Shown here one piece after another: positions 46,636 through 57,300 of a DNA stretch of 64,000 nucleotides (its first letter is position 1; each line of letters begins with the position of its first letter). The notes under the pieces are model-generated. The model worked only from the letters and a program-made list of their open reading frames with translations. It did no database searches and was not told the origin of the DNA. Made by a program: the position numbers and the translations under genes. Location: assembly GCA_030267565.1 (NCBI GenBank), contig BRXU01000064.1, positions 124,001 through 188,000 on the forward strand. Direction: 5' to 3'. Origin of the DNA: Pleodorina starrii (Eukaryota; Chlorophyta; Chlorophyceae; Chlamydomonadales; Volvocaceae).

Positions 46636-49600
46636 TTACACCTTGCTGAAGAACTCGAGCGTCTTGATGGGCAGGATGGGCGCCTCGTAGGCGTCGATGT
46701 AAATCTGCTTCAGGTCCGCGATCAGCGGGTAGCGCGGGTTGGCGCCCGTGCACTGGTCGTCGAAGGCCTCCTCGGCCAGGCTGCGGAGACACATGAAACG
46801 ATGGCCGGGGGGTGATTCATGAGCTTCAGAAAATACACAAGGCCAGGCAGGCTAGAAGCTATGAGGAGGTACGGGACTCGATACACAACTTGAGCGCCCA
46901 TATCAGACCATGGTCGAGGCCAGCGTCCCAACGAAGCCCGGAGTTCTGAAGTCTGTCGCCACACGTAAGAGCACGTGAGAACACTTACGTGTCTAGCCGC
47001 TGCATGTACTCCTGCTCCTTCGCCGGGTCGTTGAGAACCTCCCTGATGGTCAGCGGGATGTCGCACTTCTTCTTCAGTTCCTCGACGGCCTCAATCAGCT
47101 TGACAACCTGTGTGCGGTGTGTAAGACATTCGTGTTGTCATTGCACGTCGCATACGACTGCTGAGTAGCCAGACATACGGAATACAGGTCACATGACCCG
47201 ATTCTGCACGGCCCCAATGACCATGTGCGCACAGCAAGCGTGGAATAGTTGCAGTTGAGCGAGCGCCGTCTTGGTTACCCTGCGCATGCCGTGGATTGAA
47301 GATCTCTCACCTTCTCGTCGTCGGTGGCCCCACCCAAGTTAAGCATGGTCGAGAGCTCAGCGTAGTGGTGCTTGGCGTTGGGGTACTGGTACTGGGGGAA
47401 GGCCGCCTGCTTGGCGGGCTTGTCCGTAGCATTGTAGCGGATGACGTGGCTGATCAGCGCAGCGTTGGCCAGGCCGTGCGGCACGTGGAAGGCGGCGCCT
47501 GCAGAGGACAAGCGCATCCGAACGACCTGCCAGTCTGATTGCTTACACAGAGCAACGATTCTTACATAATGGAAAGTGAATCCACACACCCTCTCCATAC
47601 CGGGCATTCGGTTAGGCGTGCGAATGAACACACGCTCCCTAAGCCCTAAGCTCCCCGCGTACCCACCGAGCTTGTGCGCCATCGAGTGGCAGATGCCCAG
47701 GAAGGCGTTGGCGAACGCCATGCCGGCGATGGTGGCCGCGTAGTGCACCTTCTCGCGCGCCTCGTAGTCGTTGGGGCCGTTGGTATAAGCGCGTGGCAGG
47801 TACTTGAACAACAGCTGAATAGCCTCGCGGGACAGGCCGCGGGTATACTCTGCACAGGCGGGAAAGAAGAGAACTCTCATTTTGACGCGTGAAAACCAGC
47901 TGCAGAAGATCTAGAGTTGCTTCACGGACGGAAAACGCATACGTTGGTTGTAGATGATAGGCGCACCCACCTACAGATTACGGCGGGGTTGCACGAAGAC
48001 TGGAATCAATACCCGCATCACCCACCCGTGGCGCAAATGGACACGTAGCTCTCCAGCGCGTGCGTGAGGGCGTCAATGCCGCCCCAAGCCGTAAGCTTCT
48101 TGGGGATGTTCAGGACCAGTTGCGGGTCCACGATCGCCATGTTAGGTGTCAGCGCGTAATCTGCGGGGGTTAGGAAGCAGACGGGCAACCGTCTATGTCC
48201 CGAAAGTTCGTTTTCTGGTGGCCGTGTGCCGGCACACAGATATATAGATCATGAAATTAATTAGTGGTCAGCAAGGCTGTCAACTGTTGTCAGTCACGTT
48301 TGGGACCTAACGCTCGCCAGACAATACAGCCCTGTCATTTTTCCACCTACCGGCCAGCGGGTACTTGGCGCCCATCCGCTCATCTGTGACGACCGAGAAG
48401 GGGGTGACCTCAGAGCCGGTGCCGCTGGTGGTGGGGATGCAGACCATGGTAGCCTTCTTGCCCAGCTCCGGAACCTCATACACGCGCTTGCGAATATCCA
48501 TGAAGCGCATGGCCAGGCCGTCGAAGCGGGTCTCGGGGCACTCGTACATGAGCCACATGATCTACAAGGGCGACGGGACGGGCAAGTGAATACTGACATC
48601 CATGAAAAGCTCCAAGCCAGGGCAGGCACGTGCAGGGGTAGCAACCTTAGGCTCAACGTATGGGAGTGCCACCATCGGGGCGAATACAATGTCTGCCGCG
48701 CACAGCAGGAGGCATTCCCGAGGGGCCAAAAAGGCAGGCAGCAGTGCCACGGGCGCGCACTCATTCTTCAGTGCATAAGGTGTGTTCTCTCGTACCGCAG
48801 CAAAACACCGCTCGACGTAAATGTTTTCGTGTCCGTACCTTGGCCGCGTCCATGGGCGAGCCACCGCCCATGGCGATGATGACGTCCGGCTTGAACTCCA
48901 GGATCTCGCTGAGACCGGCGTTGATGCACGCGAGGGTCGGGTCGGGCGTAACGTGGTAGAAAACCTGGTGGTGGACGTTGATTGTGTCCAGGATGCGCGT
49001 CACCTTGTCCGCGTAGCCCAGGTCAAAGAGCGGCTTGTCGGTGACAACAAACGCACGCTTCTTGCCGACCAGGTCGCGCAGCGCCACCTCCAGGCAGCCG
49101 CCCTTGAAGTAAATCTGGTGGTTGGGGATAGGAGCGCAAGGAAAAGACGCGTTGGGTGATGGAAGTCGGCTCGGTCGGACAAGATACCGGAACCCACAGC
49201 CCGGTTCAACAACAGTGAAGTGAAACAATTTTGAGTGAATGCCGCCCTCCACTCCCGCACACCTTGGGCGGCACGCGGAACCAGAGCATGTTCTCGCGGC
49301 GGGAGGTCACGGTCTTGATGTTGATGAGGTGCTGAGGGCCGACGTTGTTGGAGACCGAGGTGGAGCCCCATGTGCCGCAGCCCAGCGTGAGCGAGGGGTC
49401 CAGGTGGAAGTTGTACAGGTCGCCAATGGCGCCCTGGGACGCGGGCGTGTTGATGAGGATGCGCACCGTCTTAACGGTTGATTCGAACAGCTCAACGTGG
49501 GCCTTGTTAAGCGGGTTGGTGTACAGCACGCTGGTGTGGCCGGCACCGCCGTACATGATCAGGCGATGGGAAGTCTGCACGGCGGACTCGAAGGTGGGCG

Positions 49601-52163
49601 TCTTGTACATGGCCAGGATGGGGCACAGCTTCTCCTGCAAGCACAGGCGGCACATGGGCACGAACCAAAGGCGCAACGATGCTGGACAACCCGGTACTGG
49701 GCAACCGAATAAGCGAACCTGTGCGCGAATGCAAGCTACAACGCAGCTACCGGTAATCCAGAAAACTCGCATAGGCAGACCCTAACGAAGGGAACATGCT
49801 GCTCGCCCGCCCTCCCGCCCGCACCTGCGACAGCGGCTCGGTATCCCCGATCGTGTCCACCTCGCCAATCAGCACACGGGTGCCCTCCGGCACCTTGATG
49901 CCAAACAGCTGAGCCAGTTTGGGGATGGACTGCCCCACAATGTTAGGGTTGAGTCGGCCGTCAATCAGCACGCCGGCCCGGACCTGCACGAACGGGTGTA
50001 ACGAGATCGCACGTGATACGACGTGCGCACAAGCACTACGTGCAGCAAGCAGACAGTCTCAGGCCCGACGCATCGCACACACCGCAACTTGACGGTGGCG
50101 TCCTTCCCCGTTGGGTCACTTCTTGCTATTCCCCGCACCTTGTTCTTCTCCTCCTCATTGAGGAAGTAGGCGCCGCGGTGGATGAATTCGGCGCGCACTT
50201 CGTCGTACACCTTGCCGACCACCACCACCGACTGCTCCGATGCGCAAATGACACCGTTGTCAAAGGTCTTGGACAGCATGATGGAGCTGACGGCCATCTT
50301 GATGTCGGCCGTCTCGTCGATCAGCGCGGGCGTGTTGCCGGCGCCCACGCCCAGCGAGGGGTGACCAGATGAGTACGCGGCGCGCACCATCGCCGGGCCG
50401 CCGGTGGCAAGGATCAGGCTCACCTCCGGCGCCTGCATGAGCGCCTGAGACACCGGCAGCGACGGGTTCTCAACCCAGCTGATGATCTCCGGCGGCGCGC
50501 CTACGTGGCAAAAGGGAAGTGGCCAAGGGCTAGGTGGACGAACTGGGCTACGCGACATACATCCAACAGCTCAAGACGCTGGTAAAGCTCCGGTAAAGCT
50601 CACGCAATGCTTACTTTGAGCGAGCATGTTCCAGACACGACCAATAACCCAAGCCAGAGCACGAAGGGCGGTTTAGATGGCGCTGATGCCAAGGCCAGGC
50701 CGTGCTATAGCGGCATGCCACCCTTCCTTCAACTGCCAAATTATGTTAGATGCGCGATGGGCGAGCCCCGTCACAAATGATCGTGTGTTCCCAACCAGCC
50801 GTGCCCGTATCTAGCTGAAGAGTCTCTGTGGAGGGAAAGCGGCTACGGAAACCGTCCACAAATACCCTGGCTTTTACAAACGCACCCATCCACAACCATC
50901 CAGAAAGCTTAGGACTCACCCGCTGCCACCGCGGCATCGCGCACGATCTTGGCAGCGGCAATGGTGCACTTGGCGGCGCGTGGGTGGGGGCACAGCACCA
51001 GCGCGTTGCGAGTTTTGAGCGCCAGGAGAGCTTTGAAGATGGCCGTCGATGTGGGGTTCGTGGTGGGCACGATGCCTGGACATACAATGGGCAGCAGGAA
51101 GAAACACGTTCAACATTAAAGGGCAACAGCAGCGCCATCGCCTGCTTTTAAGTTTCGTCAAACCCCGGTCGAACCGCCCCCCCCCGTGCCCCTCGCTGAA
51201 TCCGTGTACCCACCGGCAATGACGCCGACGGGCTCCGCCACCTTCTGGATGCCGCCGGACTCGTCCTCCTCGATAACGCCACAAGTCTTCGCGTTCTTGT
51301 ACTTGTTGTAGATGAACTCGGACGCGAAGTGGTTCTTCACAACCTGAAGCCAGACATAAGGGCAGGGGGAGCAACTCTATTGGCTTCGCGGACAACGGCA
51401 GGTCAACAACGCAATCTTATCACTTAAATCATATACCATGGAGAGCGGTCAAACGGAACAAGCTCCCTTACCTTGTCCTCGACCACGCCCATTCGGGTCT
51501 CCTCGACGGCCATCTTGGCAAGAGGTATGCGAGCGGCATTGGCAGCCTCGGCAGCATTCCGGAAGATCTCATCCACCTGAAAACAATTGCCCCGCTGACT
51601 TCGTTACCAAAAGCCGCTCGATTCACGCGTCCACTGAGGGAACGAAACGGAAAACTTGCAACCACCATAAGACACCCGGTACCATTGGCCGCGAGCCAAC
51701 CCACAACATGGTGGCACATACCTGGGCCTGGGTGAAAACAGCATACTTCTGCTGGGATTCCTGGGCCCGCTTTAGCTGAGCCTTCAGCTGTGCCAGATGA
51801 TCGTCAGCGACAGGTGGCCGCTCCTTTGCTAAGGGTGCAGCTGCAACAACCGCAGGCGCGACCTGCAGGCACAAAAAGAAATAAGTTGAGACCTCCTGGC
51901 ACTTGCCGAAAAACATTGAGGAAGTGGCGGAAAATGACATGTCGAAAGCAGTCCCTGTGCCCTGCACAGGTTATTGCTACGCTCACCGGAGCGGACACAG
52001 CAGCAGACTCGGTCTTGGGGGCGACTGGCGCAGGCGATGGAACGGCTTCGCACACGACGCGCTGAGCCCTGCGGCTGCCCAAGCGTGAAGCCACATGCGC
52101 AACCGCCGTCAGCTTGGAGGTCTGGACGACGCCACGCTTGCAAGAGAGTAGATTGGTCGACAT
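46636..52163 (-). CDS. ADH1: Bifunctional aldehyde/alcohol dehydrogenase ADHE, copy A
   Basis: Fifteen exons: 52163-51987, 51862-51722, 51576-51472, 51343-51214, 51075-50920, 50500-50139, 49983-49825, 49634-49263, 49114-48839, 48561-48351, 48160-48026, 47849-47667, 47498-47311, 47107-46989 and 46780-46636. All junctions keep frame: 952 aa, the family's length in green algae. ADHE reduces acetyl-CoA to acetaldehyde and then ethanol with NADH in fermentation. Residues 1 to about 55 are a Ser/Arg/Ala transit peptide (RRAQRVVCEA). The aldehyde dehydrogenase half has GIVPTTNPTSTAIFKALL, GVGAGNTPALID and the catalytic Cys322 in DNGVICASEQS. The iron-dependent alcohol dehydrogenase half has MGGGSPMDAAK, IPTTSGTGSEVTPFSV and the metal ligands Asp and His in GGIDALTHALE, His in CHSMAHKLGG and His in VPHGLANAA. 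No break or missing catalytic residue was seen. It lies head-to-tail with copy B. Chloroplast targeting is likely from Chlamydomonas ADH1; mitochondrial is possible. Confidence 0.96.
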
Positions 52164-52265
52164 GATAGCTGGCCTGCAAACGGAGACGTGGAACCAGTCT
52201 GCGGAAAGTTCCCATGCCGTCCTCTAAGCGCAATCCCATGAGGACACCAATTGATAAGTAAGGTT

Positions 52266-52273
52266 CTTTTATA
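52266..52273 (-). promoter_or_regulatory. TATA-like box upstream of ADHE copy A
   Basis: The minus strand reads TATAAAAG about 103 nt upstream of the ATG at 52163, a plausible TATA box with a short 5' leader. No equally good match was seen upstream of copy B. Confidence 0.5.
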
Positions 52274-52426
52274 TCATAAGAAGCGATAAGAACACCATGG
52301 CCCAAACAGGTTGGGCTCCAGTCGGTGAGGCCGAAAGACAGGTGCGCTCACCTGCAAACCTCGATTCGATAAGCACACCGGTGATGCGGTCAGGAATCTT
52401 ATATTTTACAAGTCTATGCTAGCTCT

Positions 52427-52440
52427 GTACACGAAAGTAC
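52427..52440 (-). promoter_or_regulatory. Paired GTAC cores upstream of ADHE copy A
   Basis: Two GTAC tetramers at 52427-52430 and 52437-52440 are spaced exactly 10 bp start to start, about 270 nt upstream of the start codon. GTAC is the core of CRR1-bound copper/hypoxia response elements in Chlamydomonas. GTAC is common in this genome, so the match is suggestive only. Confidence 0.3.
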
Positions 52441-54388
52441 AAACGTCAACCCGTGTCGGACAACAGGACGACGGTCGATACAAACACGTAGAGCTCACTC
52501 TCTTGACAACTTCAGACTATATTCTCAGCTGTATGCCTGAAATATGCGCTCTTGACCGCTTTTATGCTTTCCGACAGTACGGTACGGAAACTGCATCCGG
52601 CCTGCATTTGCCTTTTGCCCATGACTAACAACCCATCCAAATAATAGGCGCTAAGACACTTGTTGTCAGCTGCTTGCATCGGCGGTCCCGAGCGCTGTGA
52701 GACAGGGTCTCCGAGACACCCGCAGTACGTTATCGGCGATTGCGTAACCTTTGTAACAATGGCATGTACTGCTGGTTGCCCGGCCGCAAAATAAGTGATT
52801 TCGCTGAGGTTGGTTCCAAACAAGTTTTTGGTATGAGTACGGTCACTGGCCGCTGACATCCCAACGTGAGAGTCTGTCGGTTGTCCCGCGTACGGCTAGG
52901 TTCACGCGAACACCTACATGGCTACCCTTGCACACGCAGGGGTTCTGCTGCCGTGTTGTTAAGAATAAAATGCTACTCAGGTTAATGTCTGCTGTTCGGG
53001 TAGAAGATCTTTCCTGTGTAGAGTGTAGTTAACTTCTTGTGAGTCCCCCGTTAGGCCCCGTTTATGCTTGGGGTTTACGAAAGCGACCCCAGCATCAACG
53101 CCGACCGTTGCCAAAAGAATGTTAATTTTATATAATAAAGCTACTCTTTCGTCTTTCTCGTATCGGAAACGCGAGGTTGCCAGCATTTAGTCTGTCCACG
53201 CCCGGCCTGCGTAACGCCTTTCCCGTTCCGCAAATTTTGGTGAGGTTCGGCAGTTCGGGTTCACCCCGACACCAACTTATTTTGCTCGTGGGTACCAGTA
53301 TCCAATCATAAACCCAAACAGTTTGGTCGCTTTTACTCATATCTCCGCCGGCTTACGGTTTAACGAGTCCGCGTTTCCGAGGGACGAGGCGAGGTGAGGC
53401 GTGCCCTGAAGGCTGCAACAACTGTTCCCCACTTCCACCACGTGCCGCCGTCCTCACTGTTCGTGGCACTTCCATGCAGCTAACGTAACCCTTGTCCCGT
53501 TGCGGCTGATACAACCCTTACTGTTACTCACCCATTTACGCCCGTATCACCGATGGATTCTTCATTTTATAATTTGCGTTTTAACTTGTTCCGAGCTTTG
53601 TTGTTTATGTACGACCACTTCAGGCACGCAATACGAGCGCTGGGAGTGTCCGCCGCACCAGTTACACACGATGTACTCGTGAAAGAGAGGTTTCCCCCCT
53701 TTTGTAAGACCGCAAAGATGCTTAATGTTCTTGCCAAGTTCAACTCATGCTGCACAAAGCGCAGCTACCAGACATTGCCCTGCCACACATATTTGCGAGC
53801 TCTCGGCTCGGCTAAGACGACTCCCCACGTGCTCCACTTCCGTGTCAACCCTTCTGGTAACATCACGCGCAAACGCACTGCACACTGCACAACTTGCATA
53901 CAACGGCTTCAATGTGGAGCCGTCTCCGTATACGTAATGTACAACACGGGACAGATACTCGACGTACGACTTCCTTGGGCCAACTACATCATCTCATGCA
54001 TCTCCGCACATCTCACATCATAATACACTCACATTCCGTACAACACATACAAACTGCGCACACATTTGCTGGATCATGCATGGTCTCTGCAAATGCTGTC
54101 CAAACGGGGGAACAATCAAGAATTCCTCGCTGGAGCAAGCATGCACGCGGGAACAGTCTTCCACATGTACCACGCACGCACGCGAAGTAGTAGCATGGCG
54201 CTGTGTCCTAGTGCAAGGAATGATCGAGATCATATGAGCACACAAACAAGAGTGGAAAGAATAAATGCATGCCGCTGCACTGTCCTGCACGACGACGCCT
54301 CACTCGGAATGAGCCGACATGAATGGTGCGCTGAGCACTTCTCTCGAGGTGGCGAAAAGAATTCTGTCCTCTCGGGGGGCAAGGCAAA

Positions 54389-57300
54389 TTACACCTTGCT
54401 GAAGAACTCGAGCGACTTGATGGGCAGGATGGGCGCCTCGTAGGCGTCGATGTAAATCTGCTTCAGGTCCGCGATCAGCGGGTAGCGCGGGTTGGCGCCC
54501 GTGCACTGGTCGTCGAAGGCCTCCTCGGCCAGGCTGCACAAGGGGGTGAGGACAGCAAATACGTGATGTGACAAACCCCAACGTCCCAGTGCAGCGATGT
54601 TTGCCGTACAACAATGTGCCGACGTTTACTTTCCGTTTCACTTTTGCATCTGGCATTTGACGTTTCCGTTACATCAATGAACTTACGCGTCGAGCCGCTG
54701 CAGGTACTGCTCGCCCTTGCTCGGGTCGTTGAAGATCTCCTTGATGGTGGCCGGCACGTCACACTGCTTCTTCAGGTTCTCGACCGCCTCGATCAGCTTG
54801 ACGACCTGCGGGAGGCATGCCTTTCGCCTGAACGAACGGAGATGGAATGCCCCCATAGCTTTCCGAGGCCCTGGGTTGCCGGCGTATCCTGCCATTAGAC
54901 AAATAGACCTTCGACGCGATGATGTCGGGGTCAAAAGCAAACAGCGCGGCTGAATGCAGATGCTGTGCACCGCCGCACGCACCTGCTCGTCCGGAGTGCT
55001 GCCGCCCAGGCCCAGCATGGCCGCCAGCTCGGCGTAAGCGTTCTTGGCGTTGGGGTACTGGTACTGGGGGAAGGCCGCCTGCTTAGCAGGCATGTCCGTA
55101 GCATTGTAGCGGATGACGTGGCTGATCAGCGCAGCGTTGGCCAGGCCGTGCGGCACGTGGAAGGCGGCGCCTGTGATGAGGTTGTTGACAGGGGCAGCAA
55201 GCGCGCGGAATTAATCAATTTACCCAGAACAATCATCAGAAACAAAAAGGAGGCACGGGCAGAAGCTACTATCGGAGACCTAGCGCCAGTTTGCTGAATA
55301 GGTTGGCAAGCACTGTCATTTACTCAATAGCACTCAAAACATCTCCCCACGCCTGTAATACGCCCTTTGTAGCATGTATGGGAGAATATACGTATAGCCC
55401 CCCGCGTACCCACCGAGCTTGTGCGCCATCGAGTGGCAGATGCCCAGGAAGGCGTTGGCGAACGCCATGCCGGCGATGGTGGCCGCGTAGTGCACCTTCT
55501 CGCGCGCCTCGAAGTCGTTGGCACCGTTGGTATAAGCGCGCGGCAGGTACTTGAACAACAGCTGAATAGCCTCGCGGGACAGGCCGCGGGTGTACTCTGT
55601 GCACAGGTGGAAGCGGAATTGTATCACAGCGGGAGAGTCAGCGGGAGAATCGGTGAGTATCGGACTCGATACAGCAGGGCGCCTGGGAGCTGTGTGTTGG
55701 TCGCAGCAGGCGCAACATCACCCACCCGTGGAGCAGATGGACACGTAACTCTCCAGCGCGTGCGTGAGCGCATCAATGCCGCCCCAAGCCGTGAGCTTCT
55801 TGGGGATGTTGAGGACCAGTTGCGGGTCCACGATGGCCATGCTGGGCGTCAGCGCGTAATCTGCGGGGATAAGGTCAACGATGGGTGACGGGCGAGAAGA
55901 GGGATGTCCCGGTCGCGTGCAGCAGGCGCAACGGTTCTAATGTATCTGGAGGTGTCGTGTCATCTTGCCACCTACCGGCCAGCGGGTACTTGGCGCCCAT
56001 CCGCTCATCTGTGACGACCGAGAAGGGGGTGACCTCGGAGCCGGTGCCGCTGGTGGTGGGGATGCAGACCATGGTGGCCTTCTTGCCCAGCTCCGGAACC
56101 TCATACACGCGCTTGCGAATATCCATGAAGCGCATGGCCAGGCCGTCGAAGCGGGTCTCGGGGCACTCGTACATGAGCCACATGATCTACAAGGGCGACG
56201 GAACGGGCAAGTGAATACTGACATCTATGAAAGGCTCCCAAGCCAGGGCAGGCCCGTGCAGGAGTAGCCAACCTTAGCCTCAACGTATGGGAATTGCCAC
56301 CATCGGGGTGAATACAATTTCTGCCGCGCACAGCAGGAGGCATTCCCGAGGGGCCAAAAAGGCAGGCAGCAGTGCCACGGGGGCGCACTTATTCTTCAGT
56401 GCATACGTTGTGCTCACTAGTACCGCAGCAAAACACCGCTCGACGTCAATGCTTGCGTGTCCGTACCTTGGCCGCGTCCATGGGCGAGCCACCTCCCATG
56501 GCGATGATGACGTCCGGCTTGAACTCCAGGATCTCGCTGAGACCGGCGTTGATGCACGCGAGGGTCGGGTCGGGCGTGACGTGGTAGAAAACCTGGTGGT
56601 GGATGTTAAGGCCGTCCAGGATATTGGTCACCTTGTCCGCGTAGCCCAGGTCAAAGAGCGGTTTGTCGGTGACGATGAAGGCGCGCTGCTTGCCGATCAG
56701 GTCGCGCAGCGCCACCTCCAGGCAGCCGCCCTTGAAGTAAATCTGGAGGTTGGGGATAGGAGCGCAAGGAAAAGACGCGTTGGGGGTCCAAGGTGATAGA
56801 AGTCGGCTCGGTCGGACAAGATACCGGAACCCACAGCCCGGTTCAACAACAGTGAAGTGAAACCCCCAAAACAACTTGAATGCCACCCTCCACTCCCGCA
56901 CACCTTGGGCGGCACGCGGAACCAGAGCATGTTCTCGCGGCGGGAGGTCACGGTCTTGATGTTGATGAGGTGCTGAGGGCCGACGTTGTTGGAGACCGAG
57001 GTGGAGCCCCATGTGCCGCAGCCCAGCGTGAGCGAGGGGTCCAGGTGGAAGTTGTACAGGTCGCCAATGGCGCCCTGGGACGCGGGCGTGTTGATGAGGA
57101 TGCGCACCGTCTTAACGGTGGACTCGAACAGCTGAATGTGGGCCTTGTTGAGCGGGTTGGTGTACAGCACGCTGGTGTGGCCGGCACCGCCGTACATGAT
57201 CAGGCTGTGGCCGGCCTGCACGGCGGCCTCGAAGGTGGGCGTCTTGTACATGGCCAGGATTGGGCACAGCTTCTCCTGCAAACCACCATGCACACAAATG

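Larger units (their letters stand above)
52164..54388. other. Intergenic spacer between the two ADHE copies
   Basis: The 2.2 kb spacer is AT-richer than the genes and holds the promoter of copy A and the 3' UTR of copy B. A plus-strand frame of 156 codons (53553-54023) starts with ATG but has no known motif and AT-rich codon use unlike the neighbours. A TTACA at 53662-53666 could be the poly(A) signal of copy B, which would give a 3' UTR of about 720 nt. No transposon or third ADHE fragment was found. Confidence 0.5.

Noticed and set aside
53553..54023. ATG-started frame of 156 codons between the ADHE copies
   Set aside because: AT-rich, no motif, codon use unlike neighbouring genes, and it probably lies in the 3' UTR or spacer of ADHE copy B.
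52164..54388. Search for a transposon or retro-copy origin of the ADHE duplication
   Set aside because: Both copies keep all introns, so retroposition is excluded, and no terminal repeats or transposase-like frames flank the unit.
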